DNA of 64,000 nucleotides from Chromera velia (taxonomy: Eukaryota; Sar; Chromeraceae), in NCBI GenBank assembly GCA_018398765.1, contig JAHBMJ010001217.1, positions 21,916 through 85,915 on the forward strand, in the 5' to 3' direction. Made by a program: the position numbers and the translations under genes. Positions 1 to 13,000 of this stretch are shown piece after piece. The stretch's first letter is position 1, and each line of letters starts with the position of its first letter. The notes under the pieces are model-generated. The model was given only the letters and a program-made list of their open reading frames with translations. It did not search any database and was not told the DNA's origin.

Positions 1-28
1 CCCCCCCCCCCCCCCCCCCACACACACA
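1..28. repeat. Poly-C run followed by CA dinucleotides
   Basis: The window opens with 19 C residues and then a short CA repeat. It lies inside the presumed first intron of the minus-strand VPS45 gene. A poly-C tract also flanks the N-gap near 36860, so homopolymer length here may be unreliable. Confidence 0.8.
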
Positions 29-180
29 GAAGCTCAAAAACACGATTTCTGACGAAGCAAGAACAAGATCGCCCTCTTCTCCCCTCCACCCATACACTCC
101 CAGCCTGCCCCACACACTCAGCACCGCTGCCCAACCCCCCCATGCCTTCCTTATCTTTTTCTTTCTCCTCACCGACTCAC

Positions 181-862
181 CCGCACGTTGAGCTGAGAGG
201 CCCATGGAGTCAAACAGGGCGCTGTCCGTGCTCATCCTTCTCTGCAACTCCATCGCGACCTCGTGGCAGATGTGTGAGGTTCTCTGGAACCTGATCATGG
301 GTCTTCTTCTGAGGGCCAGGACTGCAGAGAGGAGTCCCTCGATGACACGAGAGAAGGAGGTCTTCACGTAGAGACTCCACCCAGAGGGGTCCTGGGTCAG
401 TCCCGAGGTAGAAGGGATGTTCAGAGAGAAAAGATTGTGATTCATTGCAAACACATCTGCGTAGAATTCTTGGACCTGCTTCACGACTTCACATTCGTCA
501 GCTTTGGCAAGCTTTTCCAGTTGATCGTGTTTGACCACATTGGAAAAGAAGAGGTGGTACTCTCCGTAGCAGGGCTTTCGAAGTTCTTTTACGAGTCGGA
601 TGAAGTTCTCGGTGGTTGGGCGAACGAAGACAATGGCATTGACGTGTTTCATTTTCTCCTTGTGTTCCACATCAATCTTCTCCACAAGAAACACCTCCTT
701 CTCGAGGATCTGTGTCTGGCTGTACAAGAGAGAAATGATGCCGGTGGTGTCCTTATCAAGAATTAACACCTTCATACCCCCAACTTTGTCTATCATAGAG
801 CGGACATACTCCTGGAGGCATGAGACGATGCTCAGCTCTTGGAGGTTCGCCATTCTTGCCAT
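181..862 (-). CDS. VPS45: VPS45, Sec1/Munc18 family vesicle-fusion regulator (first coding exon, partial gene)
   Basis: The minus strand from an ATG at 862 (or 853) reads as the N-terminal part of a Sec1/Munc18 protein that matches VPS45 closely. Recognisable stretches are GGMKVLILDKDTTGIISLLYS, EILEKEV-like QILEKEVFLVEKID, KHVNAIVFVRPTTENF, VQEFYADVFAMN, HNLFSLNIP and RRRPMIRFQ, in the same order as in animal and fungal VPS45. The exon codes for about 227 residues, roughly the first 40 percent of the usual 550-570. It ends at a GTGAGT donor (complement of 175-180), so the rest lies beyond the left edge. VPS45 binds the syntaxin Tlg2/STX16 and controls SNARE assembly at the trans-Golgi and endosomes; in apicomplexans its homologue serves secretory-organelle traffic. 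It is head-to-head with the synthase gene. The family call is firm; the exact start (862 or 853) is open. Confidence 0.88.
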
Positions 863-1816
863 CCTGTCTGACTCCCCCACTATCCCGTCTCCGACCCTCG
901 TCCAGACAAATCTTTTCTCTGTTTGAGCGTATCAACAATGGAAAGTCAATCGATAGCGCCATGAAAGGGTGTTGCAAAAAAGCAGAGAATTGAAGCCGCA
1001 AAAGGTTTCCCGGAACAGCGACACAGATCTCCAGACATCTCCAGACTCTGTCCCGTTCTGATCCCGTTCTGTCATGTTCTAGCTGTCTTGAACTTTAGAT
1101 GAATACACCGCTTTCTGCGCTCACGCGCGCCAACTGTTTCAGCCGAAAGTTTTGTAGCTTAGCGGGCCCAGGCATGCCGCCTTCCGATTCATGCAGTGTA
1201 CGTAGCCGCGGGGCCCTCTGCATGACGGGCACCATGCATGCGTGCGTGGAGCACAGAAGAACCTCGGAGGGCGTGAGGTGTATATTTTTTGCACGTAAGA
1301 GGCCCCAGAAATGCAAAAAAACGCATTTTAGTAAATTAACGTACAGCGAATGTATATATACGTACGTAGAGAATTAAAATCGAGCCGTTTGTCACTCTTG
1401 TGAGGCACTTACAAATTTGGAACATTACTGAACCGGGTGTGTGTCACGTTTTTACTGGCTGTGTTGCGCGCGCGCGGAGGGCTTTAAACCCGACATGCGT
1501 TGCGGGCCGATGCGCGGGGGGGGTCCTGGGCCCTCCTGGTAAGGCAGCGCAAAGGGCCCCCCACCAAGGAAAACCCTCATGCGGGACACTGGGATCTGAC
1601 AGACACATATATGATCAGACTGAGGCCCAAGGGACGCCACCTGAGTTACCTGAAATGGGAAAATTAGACTCATCACAAAGGTTCATGCATCAAGATAATG
1701 TGTGTATACATGGGAGGACACGTGTTGCATTTGAGGACCGTTTTCTGGACTTGGGTCTGCAGATGTGCAGGACCTGAAGAACTGTGTTTTTGAGAGGTGG
1801 GTCTCAAGATTTTATT
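863..1816. promoter_or_regulatory. Divergent intergenic region between VPS45 and the synthase
   Basis: The two start codons point away from each other with about 950 bp between them, so both promoters should lie here. I see no TATA box or other motif I would defend. The segment holds GC-rich stretches around 1200 and 1465-1560 and a short AT-rich patch near 1320-1380. Open frames at 1095-1377 and 1400-1777 show no protein-like sequence. An in-frame TGA at 1775-1777 lies upstream of the chosen synthase ATG. Confidence 0.5.
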
Positions 1817-4800
1817 ATGGAGCAGGAGACGCAGGAGAAGGTCTCCTTGACTTCTCCGCCTCCCGAGCTCGCTCTGCGACCGGATCAGATTTCGAGAGAG
1901 GATGATCTTGTCCTTGTTTCCGCTGCCTGTCGACTCCCGCGGGCAGCGTCCCCGGAGGAGTTTTGGAGACTGCTGGCGTCTCCTGAAAATGGGGATCAAA
2001 AGCGAGAAGCCGTCTCCTGCCCTCCAGCCTCTCGGGGTTGGAAGAATTTGAGCAGATCGTTGAATCTCTATAAAGATTTCTCAACCAAGCTCGCTGAGAC
2101 AGAGTTTGGATGGATTGGTGACGTGGAGAGTTTTGATTGCGGCCGTTTTGGGCTCTCCGTGGCGGAGACGGCGGCCCTCGACCCTCAGCAGCGCTGGCTT
2201 CTTGAAGTGTCTCATGAGGCGCTGGTCGGTGCTGGAGTTGCCCGACAGGAAGAGTGCGGAGCAAGAGTCGCCTGTGTGGTTGGTAGCTCGTCTCGTGACT
2301 TTGCCGTCGAGATGCAGACGCTTCTTGTCTCTCATTCCCTGAGAGAAACAGCCGTAAAGGGCGAAAGAGTGTCGGCACAATACAGCCCGTCTCCCGTCTC
2401 TTCGGCTTTTGCCCTCACGGCTTCCAACTTCGCCCTGCTCGCCAACCGCGTATCTTATTCTTTAGGTCTCAGGGGGCCGTCTTTCGTCGTCGACGGCTCA
2501 TCTGCCTCCTCTCTGGTGGCGCTGGACTCTGCTGTGAGAATGCTGAGGGACCCCCAGTCGTTCTCTGCCCCCGATGCAGTTGTGGTAGGGGCAGTGAACG
2601 CAGTGTTCTCGCCCCAGGTCACTCTCGGCCTGGTGCTCTCCGGGGTCCACTCCCCTCTTGCCTCAGTGACAGGGGGCGGAGGCAGGTGCAGGAGCTTCGA
2701 CAGTGCCGCGAATGGTTTCGTGAGGGGAGAGGCCTGCGTAGCTTTCGTTCTGCGACGGTTGTCGTCCCTCACTGAGTCCGAGAAGGCCAGGGCACTGGCA
2801 ATACTGAGGTCCGTCTCTGTTGTACACGGGCGCCCAGCTGAGTGCCCGGGTGGGGACTGGACCCAGCCGCGAGCCATCGTCTCGCCCAGCAGCGAGGCTC
2901 ATTCCAAGGCCATTCGGGAAGCCGTTCGGGCAGCCGGTCTGGAGCCGTGGGAGGTGGCGGCAGTGGAGGCCCACGGAAGCGGGACACCTGCAGGAGATAT
3001 TGCAGAGATGAGTGCCTTGCGTGCGGCCTACCTGGAGAGTGTGCCTCGAAGGAGCTGCCCTCTGATTGTTGGGGCAGGGAAGAGCGTGACAGGGCATGCA
3101 GAGGGCGCTGCGGGTCTGGTGGGTCTTCTGAAGGCAGTTCTCTCCCTTCGTCACGGTGCAGTGCCTCCCATCAGACACCTCAAAGAGCCCAAACCGAAGG
3201 AGGAGGGGGGGTTCGGACACGACGAGTGCGTGCGGCTGCCATCAGACAGTACGGGGCCCCTCCGTCTTCTGCCACTGCTGCTGCGGTCTTCCTTGGAGTT
3301 CCAGGAGGGCGAAGGAGGGGATGAGCAGAAGCATTCGAGGGATGCTATTTTTATGGGAGTCTCCTCCCTCGGTCTCGGCTGTGTGAATGCGCACGCAATT
3401 GTTTGCACCGTGCCCAGAGATTGGGGGAAGATCATGAACGAGGGCGGGACGAAAACAGGAAGCGGTGGCGGAAGTATGACAACAGAGACAGAGACGGGCA
3501 ATGACGACCAGTCAGACAAAATTGCCGAAAAGGAGAACAAGAAACGGGATCAGCGCCCCCAGGCACAAGCGTCAGTCAGAAGGACGTAGGTGAATACCTT
3601 TGTTCCTTCTCTTGCAGACAACCCCTTCGACGGGTCTTTCTAGTTGCATGAACGCATGTACTCTCGAAAGCGAGCAGCCGTCCTTCTCATCCAGCTTGTA
3701 TTCTCTCTTTGTCCTTCTCGCACCTGCTGTCTCCGTGCGTGTGCACACACTCGCGTGCTCCATTTGTTCTCCGATCTCCCGCCTCTCAACGCCCGTGCTC
3801 TGTATGTGTGTGTGCGTGTCTGCGTATCTGCGTGAGTACGTGTCTTTGCAGCAACAAAAAGCGACTGACGTTTCCCCTTCCCTGGGGCTCTGATGTCGCT
3901 CTCCCCCTGCCTGCCCATGATTGGGGGAGGGACAGAGAGAGAGAGACCCCCACCACGACACAGAGGACTTCTCCAGGAAACTCGAAAAGGATAACTCCCT
4001 CCTCATCTGCCGCCCAAACCCCGCCAACAAAGACGGCGATGCCCTTGCGAACCATCAATGGCACTGCCGAGGCAACCCCAAAGCCCAAAGACGAAAGAGA
4101 AAAACCGCAACAACACGTTCGCTTTCCCCTCTCAGAAAGGGAGTTGGAAGGGGAATCGCGCAATCTCGAGGAAGAGGCAGGGGAAGAGGAGAAGAGGGAG
4201 AGTTGTCAGACTCCGAAGGGGAGTGTCGGAGTCAGGGAGGAGAGTTTGGTCCTCGGTTCAGATGGAGGGGGAGTGGGGACCTTGGGGTCTTCTTCTTCGT
4301 CTCTGTCTCCCCGGAAACGTGTAGGGGGTGACGAGGTGTGGCAACAGATGAGTGCCTCAGAGCGTCTGCGGGGAGTGACTGCAGTGGTGGATTCCTCTCT
4401 GAGAGAGGTTCTCCCTGCCCTCTCTCTCTCTGCCTCACCGGAAGGGGTCGAGATGGATGCGGAGATCCGGGGGGAGAGCGGAGAAGGAGATGGAGTTGCA
4501 CACGTTGATCGTGTCAGCCACTCGCAGAGCTTTCAAGAACTAGGGCTGGACAGTGCTGGTTCTGTCGAGTTTGTCGGCTTGCTGGAGTTGAGACTGTACG
4601 GCTCCAGGAGAGACGTGGGAGGCCGTTTGCCGCGCACTCTTCCCTTCGACTTCCCCTCTGTGTCTGCTCTTTCCGCTCACCTCGCAAGCGAGCTTGCTGG
4701 GGACTCCGCAAAGTCCTGCGCACTGCTGCCCACCGTCGATCCCGCCCTCCTCCGTGCTGAGTTGGAGAATCCCCGTGTGTGTATCGTCGGAATGGCCTGT

Positions 4801-6677
4801 CGTGCTCCCCGATCTGTCCGATCTCCGCGGGATCTCTGGTGGTGCGTGATCGAGAAGGAGGACGCCGTGAGCGAATGGCCACTTGTGCGGGGCATGGTGG
4901 ACGATCTGTTCAATCCCGAGTACTCAAAGAACGAACACGGCACTTATGTGAGGAGGTCGGTGGTAACACACACAGAGAGACATGAGGGTGGCCTTCCGTG
5001 TAGAGCCTCCATTTTTGGGGTCCCCTTCTTGTTTTTTCTCTCACTCCCGAAATGGCCGGCTGGATGCCTGGTTAACAGCACAGTGGACTATCCATCTATT
5101 TCTTCGATTGTCTAAATGACTCTGTCTTTTTTGCGCAACTGTCGGCCCACCTCTTTTCTTCGCTTACTTCTCTTTCTCCTTTACGTCCCCATTCAAAGAT
5201 GATAAAACGAGAAATTGAAGAGTCGAAGCTTCTGCCTAAAGTTTGTCCGCAGAAGGTGACTTGTGAAGGAAGTACCAGATTTTCATGTTCTTCATTGTTC
5301 GCACGGAATTCTCATTTAACGCACAAATTCTTTTGCTGTGCAAGCATGCCAAGAGGGACAAGTTCATGACTTGAGCAGCTCTGATTGACAATACATTGGG
5401 ATTAGTATACGTGCGATTTTTCACGTAGGTCCGTATGCATGTACAAGAACATATGAATTGCTTTATGCAGAGGCGGATTCATGGAGGACGTGGAGCTCTT
5501 CGACGCCCCCTTCTTTGACATGAAACCCCAGGAGGCGGCAGCCACAGACGTGCAGCAGAGGTGCATGCTGGAGGTTGCCTTCGAGGCTCTGCACGACGCG
5601 GGGTACTCAAAAGAGTCCATTCGGGGGTCCAACTGTGGTGTCTACCTTGGGGCTGCGTCCCCTGAGTGGCAGCATGTTGACAAGGAGATGCAGCACATCA
5701 AGAGGCAATCCCCGTTCATCATGCAGGGCAACCTCCTGTCCATTGTGTCCAACAGAGTCTCCTACGCCCTCGGCCTAAAGGGCCCATCCTTCTCCATCGA
5801 CACCGCCTGCTCCTCCTCTCTGGTTGCATTCGATATTGCTGTGAAGGGCCTGACCTTCAAAGCCCCCCAACCACAAAAGAGGGCAAAGAACGGACGTCGA
5901 GAAGATGTTCAACCAGAAGACGCAGAGTCCCTGCCTGAGGGGGCATTTGACGTCACGCCCTGTGACATGGCGATCACGGGAGGGGTGCAGATCAACCTGA
6001 CTCCCTCTGTCCTAGCCTACCTCTGCAAAGCAAGATTCTTGTCTCCGAACGGCAGGTCGGTCAGTCAGTCAGTCAGTCAGTCAGGCAGTCAATTAGTCAG
6101 TCAGTCAGACAGTCAATTAGTCAGTCAGTCAGTCAGTCAGTCAGTCAATTAGTCAGTCAGTCAGTCAGACAGTCAATTAGTCAGTCAGTCAGTCAGTCGG
6201 CCGGCTTCTCCCCACTGATTTCTGTGCTCCTCTCGATCTGCTTCTTCGAAAAGCCCCCCCAAGATACAGCAAAGAGCATACAGGCCGGTTTAAGTTCTTG
6301 GAGTTCTCAAAAGCAATCTGTAAGGCCCGTTTATTCCCTCTCCCTGATTGATGATGCGTGGCTCCTTGAATGATCGACAGACAATTTTCTCTGCGCCAAC
6401 CTCTCGTATACTTCTTACGCCCTCTCCTCATGCAATGCAATGCAGGTGTCGTCCGTTCGATGCGAAGGCAGACGGGTACTGCCGGTCGGAGGGGTGCGGG
6501 GCCGTGCTTCTCAAAAAGGCCGCAGCTGTGCAGAGAGACAGAGATTCTGTCTATGCGACTGTGAGAGGGACTGCCCTGACGCACGTGGCAAGGACAATGG
6601 TCGGTCTTTGGGTTTGTCTGTTGTCAACTTGTCTTTCCCTCCCTCTACCTGTTGATGTCTCCCGTCTCCATTCCTCC

Positions 6678-6719
<42 letters not shown>

Positions 6720-6971
6720 CGCTCGCTCGCTCGCTCGTGCGCATGCACACAGACACATACACATACATATACACATACGCACAAGATAAACACCTCCCGA
6801 CTTTGCCATGTGTGTCCGCCCTGAGTCTCTCTCTCTCAGCACTGTTCTGTCATCTGGCAAAGAGTTTGTGCCGCTCTTCAGTACAAATGCTTTCTGTCTT
6901 GTCTTCTCCTCTGCAGGTGCTGACAGCCCCCGGCAGTGAATCACAAGCAAGGTGTATTGCAACTGCACTTC

Positions 6972-7009
<38 letters not shown>

Positions 7010-7028
7010 GTGTGTAGGTGTGTGCAAA

Positions 7029-7060
<32 letters not shown>

Positions 7061-10000
7061 GGCGACGGCCGGTGACCGGAATTGGCAAGCTGCGCATGGA
7101 GCGCGAGGAAACGACTTTCGTTGTCTTCCGCATCTTTTCCCTCCGCTGAACGGAGTGCGTAGGACCGTCGCCCTCAGGCAGGCAGACAAAAAATCACTTC
7201 CAGCTCCCTGTCAAGTGCAGGGAGACAAGAGACTTCTCACTTTTTTTTTGTTTGGAGTGCAGACGAGAGCAAAAAGAATTTCCCCCCCTTTTTCTGAGAA
7301 GACCGTATTTCCTTGTCTGACTTAATTCCTTCTGCTTCCCTGCAGGACGGCCGAGTCCGACCCGAACGAGTGAGCTACTTCGAGTCCCATGGAACCGGCA
7401 CCTCCCTGGGTGACCCCATCGAGATAGACGGCATTCGAAAAGTGTTTGGGTCCGACTCTTCTGAGGCTGCATTCGCGGCTCCTTTGGTGATAGGTGCCCT
7501 AAAGGGCAACATCGGGCACTCGGAGGGGGCGTCGGGGATCCTGGGGCTGATCAGGTGCGTGCTGTCTCTGATGCAGGGAGTGGCAGCCCCGATCCTCCAC
7601 CTGAGGAATCTGAATCCCCATCTGGGCCTCGACAGGTTCGGCAAGAGAAGAGTGGTCCTCCCTTCTACAGAGAGTGGGGCACTCGAACTGCGTGCACAGA
7701 GAGAGGAGAAAGAGTCTGCGGGGGTGGGAGACGAGGAAGAGGAGGGAAATGGCCTGATCGGGTGTGTGAGTGCGTACGGGTTTGGAGGAGCGAACGCGCA
7801 CGCTGTTGTGCAGGCAGCCTCGGGACCTCTGGCACGGGGGCGCCTGCCTGCGGAGGACAGTGGCAGTAGAGACCCCCAAGGGGAGGGCGAGAGACGCGTG
7901 TACCCGTTCCCATGGAAGCACAAGGTAATCAATTAGATGGGCACGTGAGTGCGACGTGAACAAGAAAGGAGGGGAAGAGAAAGGGAATGAAGAGACAAGG
8001 TTGCATGACAGCCCTGCGAGAAGAGAAAAAGAAGGGCTCACGCTGTTTTCTCTGACAACGTGGAAGTTGTGACGGAGACCGGAGGTAAAGAGATCCCCCA
8101 CCTGTTTCATGTCGGACACAACAAACAGGGAGGCAGGCTCAGCTGTAAGTATGCGTGTGCGTTGGAATGTCTGTGTCTGTGCATATATTATGTATTAATG
8201 TGTCTGTGCCTGCAGAGGTTTCCGTGGATCCCCATTGCCCACCCCATGACTGGGGCTCGTCGACCGCATGAGTATTTCGGCGGCCTGAGGGGCACCTTTG
8301 AGGGCGTCTACGAGAGCTTGCTTAGAGAGGACACCGCCAGCGTGTACTCTGACCACAAAGTCCGTTTCTACGTTTCTCTGCATGTGCGTGTGGTAGTCTG
8401 CGTGGACAAACACATGTCTGGAAGTACGTCTCGTGCGGCTGGTAGCTGTGGGTAGACGCAGATATCTGCTTGTGTCGTCCCCTGGATGAGCCTTACTTCC
8501 CGTTTGTCTCTCTTTCTCTCTTTCGTTTTTCTTTTTTGTCCGTCTGGATGGATGGATGGATGATGCAGGTGATGGGTAACCCCCTGGTGCCTGGGATGGG
8601 CTATCTAGACATTATCGGGGGGGCAGCGGTGGACTCTCTGTTGAGGGAGGAGAGGACGCTTGTGAACCCTCCGACGGGCAATCTCCCTGCGTCTGTGTGG
8701 GACTTCTCTTGTGAGGACCTGGGATGTCCTCTCGGGTGGGATGTCGGCATCGTTTTTGAACAGGTGAGAGAGACAACAGTTGTGTAGATGGGTGTGGTAC
8801 GGGCAGTCGCTTTTGTCTTGGGAGACAAAGACCCGTCAGCAAGAGCGGCAATCACTTGGTTGCCTGACTTGAGAGATAGACGGTTGACAGACGGTTGGAA
8901 TAGCACAAAATGGCAAAAATGGAATGAGGGGAACAAATGCAGCGGAATACAAAGAAAGAAAACGACCGCTGGATATGCACTTGGTGCCTCGTGCTGCAAA
9001 GCCTGATCAGCATTCGCTCTTCTGTCTACCTGTTGTCTCAACTTATTGTTTTTTCGGGTCGTCTCCGCTCTCTTAAATTGATACAGATCCGTCGGCAGGG
9101 CAAACTTGAGTGATAGAGAGAAGCAAGTAGGTAAATGCGTTTGACCCTCTTCTTTGGTTGATTCCTTCAGGTCGGCTTCATTCGGCCCTTCCGCCTTCCA
9201 AGAAAGGTGAATCCCAACCAACCTTGGGTCGTCTCGGTGGGTCTGCAGAGGGAAGAGGAGGAGGAGGAGGCGGAAGAAGGAGACGAGAGTGATGCAGAGC
9301 AGGGGGAGGAGGAGGACGAGAAAGACGCAGGGAAGCAAGAAGAGAAGGGTGAAGAAAAGAAGAAGCAAGAGACCGAAGGAGCAGACGGGGCAGGGGAGAA
9401 GAAGCTGGGTCTTGCCAAGCCTTCAGGTCGTCACTTCGTCGTGTCAGTCAAGAACCCGATCGAGGAGACGCCCGAGAGAGTCTGTGAAGGCAACGCGAGA
9501 GCGTTCATCGCTCCCCTCACACAATCCTCGCACTCGCTCTCTTCCCAGCGGGCCGGTTCTGACTCCTCCAACAAGTTTTCATCCCTCTTCGAAGAATTGG
9601 ACTTTGAGATCTTGGGAGATCGTCCAGAGTCTTTAGAGCCGGGGGATACTCAGGAGAGAAACACAAACAGCAAAACAGCCGGGCCCGACAAGTTCGGTTC
9701 TCTTGAAAACGTCAAGCAGCGCTGTCTTTTTCACTTGACCCCTCAAGAGAGGCTCGAGAAACTTGGCGACAGAAGCATCGAAGAGAACGCTCCAGTGTGG
9801 GCAGCCTCCCGGTTTGAATCAGACTCATGGTACACTTCCGTGATGCCGCCTAACCTGGCCCTCTCTGATCGTTTCAGGGTGATGAAGGACTTCGCTGTCA
9901 ACCCCGAGTTCGGCCCGGCCCCGTCGCCTTCAGAGATCCGGCCTCTCTCAGGGGACCATGGAGAAGACCCGACGGGCGGCTGGAGAGAGGAAGCGGAGGG

Positions 10001-13000
10001 ACGGCCGGTGGAGGACAAAAGAGTTCTTGAGGCTGTTGGTCTGATTGGCCTGGAGGGGGCCTCCGATACTGAGAGGGGATTCTGGGTGCGTTTTTCAAGA
10101 ATCATTTAGCATTTATGTTTTTTTTCATGCACGGTGGAGAGAGGTATGTGGGGGGGTTTGCATATTGGACGCACGCACTACTGCAGTAGGGAAGAAGTCA
10201 ACCGCTGCTTCTGTGGGTGAGAGAGGAGGAGAGAGACAGTGGTTCGATCGGACATGCGGAGTTTTGTTTGGCGTCTTTTCCTTTCTGCTCCTAGTATAAG
10301 GAGAGGGTTCACTTTTCGTTTCCTCCTACACGATAGATCTTATATGTGGCCTTGCGAATGTGGTATGCAGACGGTGCAGTATCGCCATGCCCCCCCGTGT
10401 TCCAGAGCAGAACCGTGACTCCCTTTTTGTGCCTTTTTGTGATTGATGCGCGCAGGGACATCCTGGGCTGCTTGACGGCTTTCTGCAAGTGGGTGCACCT
10501 CTCGCAATTCAGGCCCTCCGGCTCTACTTCAGTGATCCCGCATCATCATCTCCAGCAGGCAAGAGAGAGGGAGACGTGAACGTGGAGGCCATGTCCCCTG
10601 TACTCAGGGCATTGATTCATACGCAGATCTACGTGCCCGTGTTCGTCGAGAAGGCCGCCCTCCGACACATCCCCGCAGTCACAGTGACCAGCAACGGCAC
10701 CCGAGTCCCCAAGCAGTACCTCGTGCACTACTCCCTTCGTGTGCCGTCCAAGCAGAGGGGGTGGAGACAGGAAGTACTGCCCCCGCCCCTCCACGCGAAC
10801 ATTAGGGTCTTCGACGCTAGTGATAACAAGCTTGTTGGTTGTTTTCTCCGAGTGCGCCTTCAAGCCTTCGATTCGCCTGCTGCGGAGGTGCCACGACAGC
10901 TGCTCTGGACGTCCATGTGGCAACAGCGCCCAGCCTCAGGCCCCCCGCAGACGCCAAACGGTGATGGGAAGCAAGAGCAGGAGGCACTTGTAAGTGACAG
11001 TAAGCGAGACGCACAGCCGGCTGACGTGAAGGCAGAAATTGAGAAGCCGACGCAGGAAAAGAGCAGAGATGGCGCGGGCAGGGGAGAAGCGCCTCCTCAC
11101 GCCGACGGGTTTCTTGTCCTGTCGCTAACAGGAGGGGAACTCCCACGCGCCCTCGCTTCCCGAGCAGGACCAGAGAGTGAGGTCCATGTGTTGAGCGAGG
11201 CAGACGAGAGACGGAAAGAGAAGGATGAAGAGGGGGATGGAGAGGCCGCACTCGTGCAAGCTCTTGTCGAGGGGGAGAACCGAAAGAAGACAAACCTTGC
11301 AGAGCTGCAGCAGAAGGTCAAGGAAAGCCTCACCCCTCTAGCACGCCTCATGACGTCTCGCAAGTGGCGCTGCGTTGTCTACACAGGAGCCCTGGAGATG
11401 CCCGCAGCTGACAGCGCGGTGTCGGTTCTCAACGGAGCACGACGGATTGCTGCGGCTTTCCTGCACGTCCGTATGCCTGAGTGGCTGCATGTCCGGATAT
11501 TGACGGTGGGGGTCCACTCAGCGATGCCTCTCGCACCTCCTCTTGAAGGCCACACTGACTTACCGAAGCCAGGGGAGGAGGGGAAGAAGGTAAAGGCAAT
11601 CAAAGAAGCGGGGGGGGCACCGCGAAGGAACCAGCAGCCAAACGATTCTGTCGAATACGAAGGCAACGGTGATGAGGAAAAGACACGGAGTACGGTCAGC
11701 GGTCCCAAGAAAGAGAAATCTTCTCTCCCTGTTCCTTCCAATCCAGCATTCCCAGTACACGGAGGCCTCTGGGGCTTTGCGCGTTGTTTCCGTACGGAGA
11801 TGGAAGTCACGTTTCTCCGTCTGCCCTCCTTCGGCTGTGTCGATCTGGACCCAGACTCGGCCAACATGCGCGGTCTGACTGTGGGCGACTCCCTTTCTTC
11901 TAGGCCTGTGGGATGTGATGCAGACAGGCGGGAGAAGGATATGACAGGCCTCGGTGCAAACGTCGTCGCGTGTGCTGAGGAAGTCTGCTCCGTGATCAAT
12001 TCGCTCAGAGAGAGACGGGAAGGGGAGAATGAGGAAGAAGTCGAGGTCAGTTGTCTCCTTTCTTCACTGATCCTTTTCTCATTTGAAGCCTGAAATGAAC
12101 TAAATGGACTGGAAATTCTGTGAGAAGTGCATTTATCGTGTTCACATCCGTCTTCCAACGCTGGGTCCTTGAGTTTCTTGGTTTTGTGTGCTCCTGCTGA
12201 AAGACTGGAGAGAGACCAGGTCTGAGGAAACGTGCAGCAGGGGAATGACACGACTGTACACTCTCTGCGTGAAAGCGCGCTCATGATGGTTTTGCTATCG
12301 ATATCTAGTTTGCTGCTTGTGGATGTTTATCGAATTCCCTTTCTTCTTTACTCCCTTCTTACAGGTTGCCGTGAGGGATGGGAAGCACTTCACTCTTCGA
12401 CTTGTGCAGCAGGACGGAGAGACCCGAGTCCGAGGGCCGGTGGGTACTCATTCCTCCGTGCATGCTCTCTCGAGGTTTTGCCTCTCTCCACCTTTCTTCA
12501 ACGAGACACAGACAAACAAACATGCACATCTTTCTATCCCTTTGTCTTATCTCCTTTTGGCATGTCTCGGCTTCCTTACACCTTTGTCTGTGAATCCACG
12601 TAGCAGTAGTTCCTCATGTATGTATGAGGGCTCTGAATGCTCTGCTTAATTGTGAGTGTGTGGGTGCAGGTGGAGCTGTCCCTGTCGTCCCGTGGCGCCC
12701 TGAGGAACCTCCAACTCCGTGCGCAGACGCTTCCGCGACTTTGGAGGTGGAGACAGGTGGGGTGACTGACTCAAAAATGAATGAACCGACGAAGGAACGA
12801 AAACAAACAAAGAAGCAAGCAAGGACGCGAGGAAGAGATCAAGGGAGCAAGGAGACAAGAAAAGAATGCAACTGCCTTAACCAGCTGCTGACTAGACTCT
12901 TGCAGCTGCCAGGCGCAGAATGGTGTTTCTGTTCATTCCTGCCTGCCTGTAGGTACTACCGGGGAGCCCTGCGCCAACAGACGGTAGCGGGTTGAGTTAT

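Noticed and set aside
437-926. Plus-strand open frames over the first kilobase
   Set aside because: They are antisense to the well-conserved VPS45 exon and have no protein-like features.
1095-1777. Short open frames upstream of the synthase, considered as an extra 5' exon or a loading domain
   Set aside because: No recognisable domain, an in-frame stop at 1775 before the ATG at 1817, and a KS that begins only about 28 residues after that ATG.
6511-7189. Open frames over the CT, GT and GA tracts between exons 4 and 6
   Set aside because: They are simple-sequence frames inside introns of the synthase.
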